NCBI GenBank assembly: GCA_015832175.1
Contig: WJXW01000009.1
Coordinates: forward strand, 186,001 to 250,000
DNA: 64,000 nt
Reading direction: 5' to 3'
From: Paraphaeosphaeria minitans
Taxonomy: Eukaryota > Ascomycota > Dothideomycetes > Pleosporales > Didymosphaeriaceae
Shown: positions 21,861 through 33,793 of the stretch, one piece after another
How positions within the stretch are numbered: position 1 is the stretch's first letter
Layout: every line of letters starts with the position of its first letter
The notes under the pieces: model-generated
The model's input: only the letters and a program-made list of their open reading frames with translations
Databases searched by the model: none
What the model was told of the DNA's origin: nothing
Program-made: the position numbers and the translations under genes

Positions 21861-22908
21861 CCCATCCTTAATCGTACAGACTATTCCCATTCCCATTCCT
21901 ATGACTACAGACTATCCCCATCCCCATCCCCACAAACCACACATACCCTACCATCGCAGTCCCAACCCCCCCTCTCCAAAAACAACAGCATGAACCCAAC
22001 CACCCAGGACCCTCATTCTCCACCCTACTCGCCGCGAACACATACCTATACCTATACCTATACCTATAGACTACCTAGACCACCCAACCTACACTCCGCA
22101 AACGACCCAACACACCTCCGTGACCCCATCCACATCCCCATCCCACATCCCCACCATCTCCATACTCGCCTAAAAACCATGCTATCATATCACAGACCCA
22201 GAACATCTCCAGAGTAGGTACCTACATATCCCATCTTGCGCTCGTAAATCACACATGTCTATACCTATCCCTACACAACACGCCCAGTCCAGACTGGGAA
22301 CATGCACGTACCGATACCTACGTGCTCTGCTCGCCTCGCCTGGCTTCGCCACTCGTATGTACCCCCATCCACCTGCCCATGCACTCTGCTCAATTTCCTT
22401 TGCTTTGCTTTGCTTCACTTTGCTTCACTTCGCCGCCCGGCTGGCTGGCCTTGCCAGCTGAGATGTCCGCACCGCACCGCACCGCACCGCACAGCCCTCA
22501 TCTCTCGCAACGCATCGAGGCTACCTAGATGACGCGGGAGTGCGGCGTAGGGTACGCCAGTTCACGCACATGCACACCCGCCGTCGACGTGCCGCATCTT
22601 CGTCTTCACCACCCCCATCGTGCCGTGCCGTCGCCCATGCCGTGCCGCGTCGCATCTACCCACGAACCTGCATGCAAAACCCATCACGTGACCCGCTCCG
22701 AAAAGAAGAAGAAGAAGAAGAAGGAAAATAAGCTTTCTTTGTAGCGTTCCGTTTCAGTCGATTTATTTCATTTCATTTCATTGCATTTCATTTCCTTTTC
22801 CTTCCCGCTCGACTATGCTACCTAATTGCTGTTGTACGACCCGACTGCGCCGTCGTCATGTGCCCGTGAAGCGCCCCATGTTCCGCATCCGCGACCTTGC
22901 GCCCGTAA

Positions 22909-22911
<3 letters not shown>

Positions 22912-22940
<29 letters not shown>
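22912..22940. repeat. A29 homopolymer
   Basis: This is an uninterrupted run of 29 A, flanked by ordinary sequence with no retroelement remains visible upstream. Confidence 0.85.
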
Positions 22941-22942
<2 letters not shown>

Positions 22943-23419
22943 ACATGTAGAAAGCAAACGCCACTGCTCCATCGTGCCGCCCATGCGCCATGCTATAAAC
23001 ACATGAAAAAAAAAGTGCCTCGTAATACCGTTAACCCTAGGGTATAGCGACGCCACGCAGTGATTTCGAACAGAAACCGGGGATAGTAGAACATGATACA
23101 TACGCAAACAGGAGGGGGAACAGGACAGTAAGAGGACTGCACACCTTTTTGAGAACTCGCGAGAGTCTTGTCTCTGCAACGCCGGGTCTGAAAAAAAAAA
23201 AGGAGAATCTGTCAGCAAAGGGCCCAGGCCAGAGTGTGAAGGGTGGACGGGGGACTCAACCCAAGTCGAGTCGAACAAGTGAAAACCGGAGAGAAAAGAA
23301 ACTAGGTCAACATGTCGGGCGTCGAATCCGGCTTTTGTTGATCGTGTCAACATTAGATTTCCAGGGAGGGCCACATGCGTCGGCCCGTGGAGTGAAGTGA
23401 GAATGATCGTGCGCCAGGG

Positions 23420-24807
23420 CTACGACGCATTCCGTGCCTCGTAGAGCTGGCGGGCGCGCTTCATCTCCTCTGCGTCAAAGGGCACGGCATCGCTGCCTTT
23501 CCTGTGCGCTGCGCTCGCGGCCACGGAGCTTCGGCCTCGCAGGCTGGCTAGCGACCTGGCCTTCTTGATCTTCTTGCCCTGGTTCTCGCCGACCATGGGC
23601 AGGTCCTGCTCCATCTTGACCATCTCTTTGACCTCGGGCCGTGACGTGACGCGCATGCGTTTGAATTCCCGGCTAAGCTTCTCGAGCTTGCTCAGGCCTT
23701 TTGGTGTGGGTTCTCTGTCCACGAGGGCCTCTGGGAGGGTCCTGTCGTGAGTAGAAGAACCGGTGCTGGGCCGCCTGTTGTCCGAACCGAAGCTGACACC
23801 GGAGTCCGTCTTCTTGCCCTTCCTGGGCTCGTCGACCGACTTGAAGTCTTCGGTGCCCATGGTGGTCATGCAGTCGTCGATGATGTTCTTGGCGACACGT
23901 AGATACTTGTCTACCTGCTTCTGCACGACCGACCACTTTGTGGTCTCGCCTTGGGTGAGCACCTCGAGGCAGCCAGGGCCCGATTTCTGCACTTGGCGAA
24001 TGTAGTGGAAGAAGCTCTCCCGCTCCTGTCGCAGGGTTTGCTGTGTTAGAAGCGGCGAAGGAAGCCGCCCACCGCTGGCGGGCTGGGGAGGCAGAAGAGT
24101 GTTGAGCATGCCCATGCAGTTCAACTTGTTGAAGGGTTGAAGAGACAGTTCGTTGATCATGACCTAAAGAGCAATTACTATGTGTGCACAACAGCGTGGA
24201 CTGCAAGACTTACCCATCGACGTAGACCGAGCCACAATTTCGCATAGTAAAGCTCAGCTTTCTGGCTCTTGCCTTCCAGGTTCTTCGCCCAGAGAGCAAT
24301 ACCAGGATAGCGCTCCGACAAGGTCTCGATGTCCTGGCCAGCGGTCTCTGGGTGGATGTGGACGCGGTCAAATGCGGCTTTCAACTCTTTCCGCCACCGG
24401 TTGTCGAGGTCCCGGAGGTAGTCGAGCGCGGACAATGCCTGAGGAAAGTCGACCAGAGACAGGCTAGGGTGGAATATGCGGCTGGCGAAGCTGACGATGA
24501 AGGAAGGCGGCAACGAGCTGGGCTGCTGCGGCATTGAGTTGATGTGGCTCATGAGCTGCGACGTAAAGTTCATCGAGGCCGACTCGGCGTCGTTCCAGGC
24601 GGGCTGCTGTGCGGAAGAGGGTGAGGGAGCGCGGGAAGATTCCTTGGGAAGCGGCTGTGCTCGTGGCGCACAGTTGAGGGTGTACATTGTGCGCAGGGGG
24701 ATCTCGTAGCTGCCGGGGTACTGCAGAATGTGCTCGAGGATCATGTTGTAGGAATTGATGGTTGCGGTCGTCTCCGCGGACGTGTTCCTGGAGTGGTTTG
24801 AAGACAT
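23420..24807 (-). CDS. Conserved filamentous-fungal protein of unknown function
   Basis: Exons 24214-24807 and 23420-24163 join over a 50-nt intron (GTAAGT...CTTTAG), giving 445 residues. The N-terminus (MSSNHSRNTSAE, then INSYNMILEHILQYPGSYEI and a PLRTMYTLN motif) is a pattern I recall as conserved in Pezizomycotina proteins annotated only as hypothetical. The first 300 residues are mostly helical, with DFPQALSALDYLRDLDNRWR and LSLQPFNKLNCMGMLNTLLPP as clear conserved-looking blocks. The last 130 residues are basic and disordered, ending with a helix rich in Glu/Arg. There is no membrane segment or catalytic motif. A cytosolic scaffold-type role is possible but not shown. Confidence 0.75.
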
Positions 24808-25441
24808 GGTGGAACAGGTTGTTGCGGAGCCACTCGATCACAGTGCAGACAGGCGACGTTTGAGGTGGGCCAGGTCGGAGAGGATCTATCGCAAGAGGCA
24901 ATGCGGCCAAGGGGTCCGTGTGCAGCAGTGAGGCAATGAGCGTGGGGCTGGCGGGGTCCGTGTTGGTGAGCGAAAGGAAGGAAGGCGCGGCCCTGATGGG
25001 TGTCGAGGAAAAGGCAAGGTGATATGTACCAAAGGCAGCGATCCACAGTGGAGTCGCGGCAATCGAAAAAAAACGCGTGCTCGATTCGTGCACTGCGCAA
25101 CGGCGTGGGGAGAAGGGTTATGGGGCGTGGCACGCTGGTCTCGCGTGTGCAAAGGGAAGGTGATGTGCGATGCGAAGACACAGCAGTCTGCAAGTGAAGT
25201 GGAGTCGTTGGTAGGCGAGAAAGGTAGTGCTCGAGTCGTGCAGCAAGCAACGGTTTCGCGGTCGAAGGTTTGTAGGGAGTGGCACCCCGGTGGTCTTTTG
25301 TTTGTGAAGGCGGTGGGGGAGGGGAGGGGGGTCGTGGATGAGGGTCGTCTTGTCGTCTTGTCGTCTTGGGGCGAGACGAGAGGTCGGTGCTAGCAAGACG
25401 GGCAAGGGGGCCGAGGTGAGGAATAAAAGACGGCGAACCAA

Positions 25442-25510
25442 AGGTGATGCATGAAAGGAGGGAACGGAGGGTGATGCATGAAAGGAGGGAACGGAGGGTG
25501 ATGCAGGCGG
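25442..25510. repeat. 27-bp tandem repeat
   Basis: The unit GTGATGCATGAAAGGAGGGA + ACGGAGG occurs two and a half times almost identically. Confidence 0.75.
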
Positions 25511-26009
25511 GGCGAAGAGGCAATGAAATCACGGGCGTGTGGGCGTCGAAGGGATTTTCGTCTCTCTGCGGGCGACGCCGTTGCCGTTTGGGCGTTTGGG
25601 CGCTCCAAGGCGGAACCTTGTCATGCGCCAGCCTCCAGGCGAGAGGGCGAGAAGGCGACAGGGTCAGGGTCAGGGGCGCCGCGGCAGGGAGGGAGCCAAG
25701 ACTTCCCCGGTGCGCTAGCACCTAGACTAGACGTGCTCTGGCCGAACGCTGCTCGCCGCTCCGACTCGTCTACACCGTACTCTGCTCTGCTCGCACTCCT
25801 CTTCTGCTGCCTGCTGCAAAGAAAAGGGTCACATCTCGAGTCTCCACCTGCCATGACGCGAATGAACGGCCAGCTCGAGGTCGCTGCGTGCTGCACCTGT
25901 GCCCATCTCCGCTGCGACACCACTGCACTCACGGCACACTGCACACTGCACACACTGCACCACGGCCACTGCCATTGCACGCTGCACACTGCACACGCTG
26001 CACCGCAAC

Positions 26010-26100
26010 CACCCGACCTCTGCCCGACCGTCTTCATACGGCACCTCAACCACCCGACATCTGCCCGGCACCTCAACCACCCGACATCTGCCCGCACCCC
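26010..26100. repeat. CACCTCAACCACCCGACATCTG repeat
   Basis: Three near-identical units, the first diverged, are based on ACCACCCGACATCTGCCCG. Confidence 0.65.
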
Positions 26101-26756
26101 AGCCCATGGCCGCTATCAACTCGCAGCCCGAATGCACTCCTGAGCGGCATGCATCCGGAGCGGGATGTATGCATCTTCACAGCACCTGCTGCAGCTGCTA
26201 GTCTACTGCGAACGCTGCAGACAGCCACTGAAAACACCCCAATTCTTTGGGCCTGGCCCAATGAAAACTAATGCACACTAAACACTGCAGGCCGCACTTC
26301 CTCATCGGGCCCGGTTTGTTTGGATGCGACGCCACAAACGCACCTACCGGCTGCTGGACTCTACACCCGCTCGCCTAACGTGCGTTGTCGGCCTCGCTGC
26401 CCATTGTCCGCCGCCTTGGAATACGCTGCTGGCCCCAGAAACGGACAAGGGAGCTGGCCGAACACCCGGCCTTTCGAGGCGTTTTCGAATGTGGAGAGAG
26501 GGACTGTGCGCGCGCTGAGCTGCAGTAGCGTGGGCGACGCGTGGGATACGACTACCTAGACTATTGCTTGTTTGATGCGACGAGCGTTGTTAGCAGAACC
26601 TTGCGCACATATAGCCATGGTACCTGACATGTTCTTCGACATCACTTTGGACAGAAGGCACTCCCATGCTGTTCAATCGAAGAGCATGTGCAAAGAGGCC
26701 GGCAGCGCACCAAACCGTGTCTCCAAAGAGCATAGCAGCGCCCGCCGAAGCACAAT

Positions 26757-26835
26757 GGCGACGAGGGATGCCCATGCTCTCCACCCACGACGAGGGATGG
26801 CGACGAGGGATGCCCATGCTCTCCACCCACGACGA
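26757..26835. repeat. 39-bp direct duplication
   Basis: Two copies of GGCGACGAGGGATGCCCATG followed by CTCTCCACCCACGACGAGG lie side by side. Confidence 0.75.
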
Positions 26836-27791
26836 GGCGTCGAAAAACAAGTATTGCGAGCACGCGCGCAGCGTTGCCACTGGCAGCATCGGGACATGGA
26901 CGAATATCGACACATCAACAAACGCGTCAACAAACACGTTCCACCACACAAGCGCGTCGATATCATATCTTCAGCTCCCACACAAAAATCTCCGAAATGA
27001 CGCCCGAGACCAACACACTACCGTATGATGCACCACGACATCCAATAATACTCCAAGTCCAGACGCACGAGGTGGCACGCGATTTTCGTATTTCCATTTC
27101 TTCTATTTCGTGTCGTCACTACTGCATTAGAACAGGACCAAAAAGCAGGGCAACGCAGGAGGTTCGGGACCCTGACAGCACTCACAGCCGCAGTACGAGC
27201 TGTAGGAGGATGGAGCAGGCTTGGCAGCTTCGACGTAGCGGTCGCACCAATATATTCGTTTCGGCTGAAGACACGCCAGAGCGCCAAACCTTGCCCCTGA
27301 TGACCGCAAACTTTGCCGCTGTAGGGTTTCAAGTGGCCAACCCTCGGAAAGACAAATCGTGTGGCTTGGACGGTACCTTTGCATAGGCTGGGTCAGAAAC
27401 TAGTAACAAAGGTGATTCGAATTGAGGCGATGCAAATGTAGCTGCACTTTACTTCACAGTGTGGGCGAAACAGGGGAAAGCGATAGGTAGACCAAGCCGC
27501 GTCGGAAGGATCGGCCTCTGACCGGAAGGTCAGGTACAAGATCCGAGTTCATGATACTGCACTTCGGGCCTGTGTCCACGGATAGTGACTAGTTCACGGG
27601 TTGAGCATGCACACGTGTAAGGTGAGGGTGCAGGTCAAGGGCTAGGTCGCTGTGCGCGTGGTGGTGGGGAAGCAGGTCGCGTTGGCTAGCCGCATTGAGT
27701 CAAACCCCGCCTCAATCGATGTTTGTACACACCGCAAGCTATGCTGCCAACTTTGACCGGTAGCCTCAAGACCTCGTAGAAAGCCACCAAC

Positions 27792-29064
27792 ATGCTCATA
27801 GGGCTGTGCGGAGGCAAGCAAGGCCCTCAATCCAACACTTGCCACTGACTTATCCAGGAATCTGCGTGGGCAAGTCCTCGATCGCATCGTACCTCGTCGA
27901 AGAGCATCGGTTTAAGCGTATACAGCTTGCGCGCACCGCTGCAACACCTCCCGTGGAGTCTGCTTCCAATGCCCATGTCCCGGCCGCCGAACCAAGCCCA
28001 ATTGACTCGCAATATACCTTCCCAAACGTCGATTCGCTGCTCGAATTTGTGACGCTGAGATGGAGAGAGAACTGGGTCACCACGGACATATGGGACGATA
28101 AAGTCGTCGATGCGCTGCTCCGGCGACCATTCTTCCTTCTCGTGAGCGTAGACGCACCCGTGAGCGTCCGATGGCAGCGCTTCAAAGATCGGTAAACCCA
28201 CAACCACTCCACCGCATCCCACCCACCACTGACGGCCACAGATGCGCAGCAAGCCAGCCGACCCCGCCCTCCCTCGAAGCCTTCGTCCTCCGTAACGACG
28301 AGCACCTCTTCGCGCCCCGCACCGGCCTGCAGATCCTCTTCGAGCGCGCCCAGCTCAAGCTGCTCAACTCGTCCACCTCGATCCCATCGCTGCACGCCGC
28401 GCTCAGAGCCCTGAATCTCCCCAACGAGGCCCGCCTCCGCCCGTCTTGGGACCAGTACTTCATGCAGCTCGCGGACCTCGCTGCTCACCGCAGCAACTGC
28501 ATGAAGCGTCGCGTAGGCTGCGTGATTGTGAGGGAAAAACGCGTCATAAGCACAGGATACAACGGGACGCCCCGCGGCATGATGAACTGCAGCGAGGGTG
28601 GATGTATGTTTCCCTTCTTCTCCGCTCCCCTCCCCTAACCCAACCCACTCTCATCACGCTGACCACCACTACCAGGCCCCCGCTGCAACACCGCCGCGAA
28701 AGGCGGCGTCGACCTCTCGACCTGCCTCTGCCTGCACGCCGAGGAAAACGCCCTGCTCGAAGCAGGCCGCGACCGCATCGGCGCTACGAGCATCCTCTAC
28801 TGCAACACGTGTCCTTGTCTGACGTGCAGCGTCAAGATCACGCAGGTGGGCATCAGCGAGGTTGTCTACAACCAGGGCTACATGGTGGATACGCAGACGG
28901 CCAAGATCTTCGCCGAGAGCGGGGTGCGGCTGCGGCAGTTCAGTCCGCCGAGGGAGGGGCTGGTCGATCTGTCGGTCGGGCTGGGATGCGCGGAGGATGC
29001 GGGCCAGGTGGACGATGTGAGGGACGTGTTTGGGGATGAGGGCTTCGTGGTGCCGATGCGGTGA
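27792..29064 (+). CDS. DCD1: Deoxycytidylate (dCMP) deaminase
   Basis: Four exons (27792-27813, 27858-28191, 28242-28603, 28676-29064) give 368 residues. The enzyme converts dCMP to dUMP, feeding thymidylate synthesis. The zinc site is present: HAEENALLEA supplies the ligand His and catalytic Glu, and PCLTC supplies two Cys. GYNGTPRG and NCSEGGCPRCN match the dCMP deaminase branch. As in other fungal Dcd1 proteins the deaminase domain follows an N-terminal P-loop region, here with Walker A GGICVGKSS and the WIDD-like WDDKVVDALL stretch. Intron 1 (27814-27857, 44 nt) starts with GCAAGC instead of GT, making it a GC-AG intron. It interrupts the P-loop codons, and with it the reading frame is exact. 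The other introns are GT-AG of 50 and 72 nt. Confidence 0.9.
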
Positions 29065-30323
29065 CGCGGTAGATGTGGGATCGGGAATGTAGGTACCCTG
29101 AGGAAGATACCCCCCATGCTAGGTAGGTAGATAATGCATCTTACCGCTGGGAACAGGCCGGCACTCGCTCCTCGTCCAGCGCACAACGGCTTCGGAGATG
29201 ATCAGGGGATGACTGCGTCCGTAGGGTACTTCTTTGACAACATGCAATGAGCCTGCCACAAGAATAAGTTGTCTCAAAAAGAGACGCCAATACAAAACAG
29301 CCCAAATGAACTCGCCCTCTCTCTCTCTCAAGACTCACGCATCCGTTTTACAAGCAAGTTCCAACTAAGCCTACCTAGTGCGATGGTTCATGCGCAACCG
29401 CGCTAGTGCGTCTGCACCCTCGCGTTCGGGACGGACCCACACACCTGCAAACCGAAAAGAAAAAAATAAGTCTGTGCAGCACTGAGAATACGAAAAAAAA
29501 GACATACAACAGCGGGGATTCGCTGCTGGTCACCCACGCAACTACTGATCCGCCGGTACACTGCTTATATATGGCTGAGCGGACGGGAAGCCTAGTTTTC
29601 AGTGTCCTATGGTCGTATGTGGAAGAGATGGTTGACGAGGCGCTTATATTCAAGATGTATGTTCAAAATGTATATCCAAGGTGGTAGATTTGCCGGGGCG
29701 GGATGTTGGTTTGGTGGCTCCGAAGCTGTGCCACTCCCTTCTCCATCACCTTGCATCGTGCATCAGTCCAAATTTGTGATTATTTTTCCCTTTTTTTTTT
29801 CCTTTTGTGTACCTTTCTGTTACCTAGGATACTTTGAGTCGTCTGAAAGGGATGTGTGAAAGATCCGCTAAGAAGAAAAATAGATGAAGGGATTCAGCAG
29901 GCTAAATACGAACGTGGGACTATGGAAGGCGTCGCAAAACCTTTGCAAAGAACCGATGATTCCGGCAAGAGATTTGTCGAACAAAAGAGCCGCACCGCAA
30001 CAATTTATGGTTAGTCTTATTGTATGACCACAGTGGGTGTACACAAAAAACTTGACTATTTTAAGTAGTAAGAAAGCTTGTCAACCACTGTGAACGTTGT
30101 ATTGCGATGACGCATCTGGCGTTATCGCTGTACCCCGACCGTCACGAGGCAGTGCAGTGGCTTGGATTCTGCCTATAGAGATGAGGGGCAGCCTGACGTG
30201 TAAGATATTCACACACTTCTACATCTTCCACACTGCCCCAAGGTCCAGATGCTTGAGGTTTAAGTACATACTTACGGCTACAAGGCATTTACCGCTGTCC
30301 TGTGTAACTTCCCTGTCATCAAA
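29065..30323. other. Intergenic region
   Basis: About 1.26 kb lie between the dCMP deaminase and the HET gene. It contains TAGGTAGGTAG near 29121, a CT-rich CTCTCTCTCTC stretch near 29321 and T-rich tracts near 29785. No gene is supported. Confidence 0.5.
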
Positions 30324-33290
30324 ATGGAAGCTGAGCGTTGCAAGGTGTGCAACAACTTTGACCGGAGACAGTTAACAGCATGGATCAACATGTGTCAACA
30401 CCGACTCGCATTCGATTGTCACCCAGCAAAATTATTGCGGTCGAGCTCGGAGTGTCATTACTGTCGCAGGATCTTTGACGGTATTCGAGAATTCCGCGAC
30501 GAGATCGGAGATTTCGTCAACTCTGTCTCTCGTCTTTATGCTCGTGGTCCAGCTGACGACCGACCCCGCACTTTGACTCTGGAATTGTATTTCCAGGACT
30601 CCCGACCAAAGCTCGAACTTGAGTTCTTTGCGCACAATGAAGACGGTACGTTGAAGCAAGTATTCACGTTGAGTTAGTATTCACATTATTTTTAAGGTCT
30701 TTCAGTGGCCAAAGGAGCAATTTGCCACGCAAAGCAGATCTTTCAGCCAACACATCCAATGTGCGAGGAGAACTTGAGATGGGTCCGTTCACATATACAC
30801 GACTGTCGTCAGAAGCATGCTATGTGTGCTAAAAGTGGTGAAACACCTTTACCGACCAGAGTGTTACATATATCAAGATTAACAGAAGGAAACTTAGCAG
30901 TGCATCTGCAAGAGATCAAAGGTTTGCGAGAGAATTATGCGTGTCTGAGTCACCGATGGGGTGGCTCTGACGCTGGTATGACACGCCGGGACACCTATGC
31001 TCAAATGCTCAGTGGAATCACTTGGAACACCATTCCGAGGACCTTTCAGGATGCGATTAAATTTGTTCACGCCCTTGGACTGAGCTATCTATGGATTGAC
31101 TCATACTGTATCATCCAAGATAGTGCAGTCGATTGGGAGGCCGAATCGAAACAAATGGCAAGCATCTTTGAGAATTCTTACTTGACCATTGCAGCTACAG
31201 CTGCTGCCAACAACGAAGCTGGATGCTTTTGGAACGAGGGCCATCATAATGGGCGATCGCTCAATGATGGAGATGATGTGCCTTCGGAATTCCGCCGTCT
31301 CTCAGTGCAAAAGAAGATGCAGCACTGGGAACGAATATGGACTTCAAACCGCGAGGTTCACTTTCCACTCCTCACAAGGGCCTGGGTGTTCCAAGAGCGA
31401 CTTCTGGCTCCTCGGGTACTACATTTTAGCCACCAAGAACTTGTCTGGGAGTGCGCGGAGTGTGGAGACTGCCAGTGCGGCGGATTTGATAACCGTTCGA
31501 ACGCCAAAACTGTTAGCTGGAACATGAACAATTCTTGGCATGCGGCGGTCGAACTGTACACCTCGTTGAAACTAAGTCGAGAGACAGATCGACTGGCCGC
31601 TTTCCATGGCTTCGCGGATTTCTACGCCCGAATTGTTCCCGCCGACGTAGGGAGGGACTGTATTGCTGGGCTCTGGAAAAACTCATTACACCTGGACCTT
31701 CTTTGGAGAGTCGATATACTGGCTAATAGTAACACGGACGCTCGTTGCCTCTGTCGCTGCTGGGACACCGAGATCCGAATTGTGAACGAATCCAAATCCG
31801 GCAAAACAGATTCCGAATTATCAAAGGCCGACACACTAGAGTCAGTCATACTTGAAAAAAACTCTGTGCGATGGGCTGAGGAGAGTCTCTGGAGGAGCTG
31901 CCAGTACTCTTACTCGGCAGCCTGTTCGACAACGTGCCTTCAACGTAGGCGGCTTTGTCGACACGGTAACGAGTCGGCGGCGATTAGGCTAGAGACGAAC
32001 ATTGAAGGACTCAGCTGCGTCGACTGGCATCAAGAGAGGACCAGCATTCCACTGCTGCTCTTACACGAAAAGAAACAACCAGTAGCCCATCAGCGTGAGC
32101 GTTCTATTTGCCCATCTTGGTCCTGGGCATCTGCACGCCAGAGTGTCAAGTACTGGAATGACGTCGTTCCTGATCTGCGTAGTGACGGAGAAAGAAATAC
32201 ATGTCGGTTCTTCGGGAACAGTTCCCCACGCGCAGTAAATGGTATAAGCGATGTGAAAAAGCTTGTAACCCTCAAAACGGAAGGCTATCTCGTGCCAGTA
32301 ATACTCCAGTATCAGGATATTCCCATCCCCGAATCACTTGATAGCCAACCAATCTCTGGTAAAGCAACGTCAAGGGTCGTGCTTTCTCACAACATACTAA
32401 GATATGGGCTCCGGATCCAGGATCAGGACCTTGATTTCCACCCGGACTGGATCTTGTCTTTAGACGGACCAAAGTTCATACCCAACCGCACACAATTGTT
32501 CCTGTTTCACGTCACTAGTAATGTGTATCTAGTCCTCAAGGAGGAGTGGTTTTTTCAAGTTCCATGTCATGACCGCGTACCGAAGCGTCATCTTATACAC
32601 GACGACCTCAGGCACAAGATTGATCTGCAAACAAAACGAGTAGAGGAGAAAGCTTCTACAGCCAATAGAAACAACAGCAAAGCCCGAGAGGCCGACCGCC
32701 ATGCGCAAGAAACAAGTAAGACAACACAAGAACCTTTTTCTCGCAGCTCAAAGCAGGAGGCTCGCCAGTCAAACACAAACAAGCGTGGAGATGAAGCTCA
32801 TGTCAGTGTCTTTCGTAAGCCACTTTCCGAAAAACGCTATTACGAAGAGCATAGAGAATATCCCGTTCCACCCCGCCTTTCGCCAGGGCCCTCTAATCGC
32901 CGACGTCTTCCTAATCAAGGCCCGGCAAGCTCTCCCGGAAACAAGGAGCGCGAAGAACGCGACCACCAAGGGCATAAAGAAGAGCCACTTCCACCACGAC
33001 CCTCTGATCGCCGGTCTCATTCCAGTCAAGGCCCAGCAAGCTCCAGAGAAGAGCATGAGTTGCTAATACGGCCCCCTTCTGATCGCCGGCGCCATCCCAG
33101 TCGAGACCAAGCAAGCTCGAGAGAAAGGAAACAAGTAGATGTCTTCGGCAACCCCTTCACGCATCCTTCGCCGCCGTTATCGGTCGACTACATCACTTTT
33201 CGTCGTGTTGGCATACTCCGCGTCCCCTGGAGACGAGCAGACTCTCTGCATAACGAACTCCATTGGATCGATAAGATACAGATCGAATGA
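30324..33290 (+). CDS. HET-domain protein with C-terminal repeat tail
   Basis: Exons 30324-30645 and 30706-33290 (60-nt intron) give 968 residues. The N-terminus has a C-x2-C...C...C-x2-C pattern (CKVC, CQH, CHYC) common before fungal HET domains. The HET domain follows with its three blocks: YACLSHRWGG, then LGLSYLWIDSYCIIQD with FENSYLTIAATAA, and LLTRAWVFQERLLAPRVLHF. HET domains trigger heterokaryon incompatibility cell death when activated and are related to TIR-type folds. The downstream 350 residues are globular without a known domain. The last ~170 residues are charged and disordered, with three degenerate copies of P-x-R-P-S-D-R-R-x-H-x-S-Q-G-P-A-S-S. I see no NACHT or WD40 module. 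The trigger is unknown. Confidence 0.88.
32868..33125 (+). repeat. Coding repeat in the HET protein tail
   Basis: Three diverged units centred near 32885, 33005 and 33080 each encode a Pro-rich SDRRxHxSQGPASS-like motif. The DNA copies share CTCTGATCGCC and AAGCTC words. Confidence 0.6.
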
Positions 33291-33793
33291 ATTTGCACCT
33301 CGATCGACCTCAAGACTTCAACGCATTTCAGTGGATACGTATAGGGTAGGAGTTCGGGGGGAGGCGCAATATTGTGCAAACATTCATTCATGGCGGTCGC
33401 GTACATCGCCGTCTGTGCTTCTGCATCTTGCAGTACCTGCGGCAATGTGGGAGTTTACTCAATATCTACCTCCGCCATTTCCAGAGGTCGGTCCTTGACC
33501 CTTGCAGTAGCCTCGCCATTCATCAGACCCAGAACGTAGCAAGTCCCTAGGTGTATATACCGTGTTCCTTTCATCCTAAGCAGGACTGGAGACAGACAAC
33601 CTTGTATCACACTAATTACATATCCAACCTTGACACCGTCGATACTAGACCTTATGTAACCAGTCCTGGTTGTGCTGTCTCTTGTATAACATGCATCTGC
33701 GGACTTACGCACAGTCGGCCAGACTACCAGACGTCGCCATAACACGTAATAATACATTCAGTTGCGTATTCGTTAATCATCATCACCTTCCCA
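33291..33793. other. Convergent spacer
   Basis: About 500 bp lie between the HET gene and REV1, which converge. No gene or repeat is seen. Confidence 0.5.

Larger units (their letters stand above)
21575..23419. other. Repeat-rich intergenic region
   Basis: This 1.8-kb stretch carries several simple repeats: a CCCATT/CCTATT hexanucleotide array, a CTATAC repeat (22041-22070), a GCACC run near 22470, GAAGAAGAAG at about 22702, TTTCATTTCA repeats near 22770 and a 29-base A run at 22912-22940. Open frames here are by-products of the repeats. No gene is supported. Confidence 0.6.
24808..27791. other. 3-kb intergenic region rich in short tandem repeats
   Basis: This is a long upstream region without a supported gene. 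It contains several local duplications: a 27-bp unit at 25442-25510, GCACACTGCACAC-type repeats at 25930-26000, a CACCTCAACCACCCGACATCTG unit repeated at 26010-26100, and a 39-bp duplication near 26757-26835. Frames of 100-200 codons run through these repeats on both strands and look fortuitous. Part of 24808-25100 is probably the 5' UTR and promoter of the preceding minus-strand gene. Confidence 0.5.

Noticed and set aside
22912..22940. Poly-A tail of a retroposed gene or LINE
   Set aside because: No coding or retroelement-like sequence precedes it, and no target-site duplication is seen.
24741..25721. A 326-codon Pro/Arg/His-rich minus-strand frame
   Set aside because: It runs through tandem repeats and overlaps the start of a conserved gene in another frame. 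It has the composition of GC-rich noncoding DNA.
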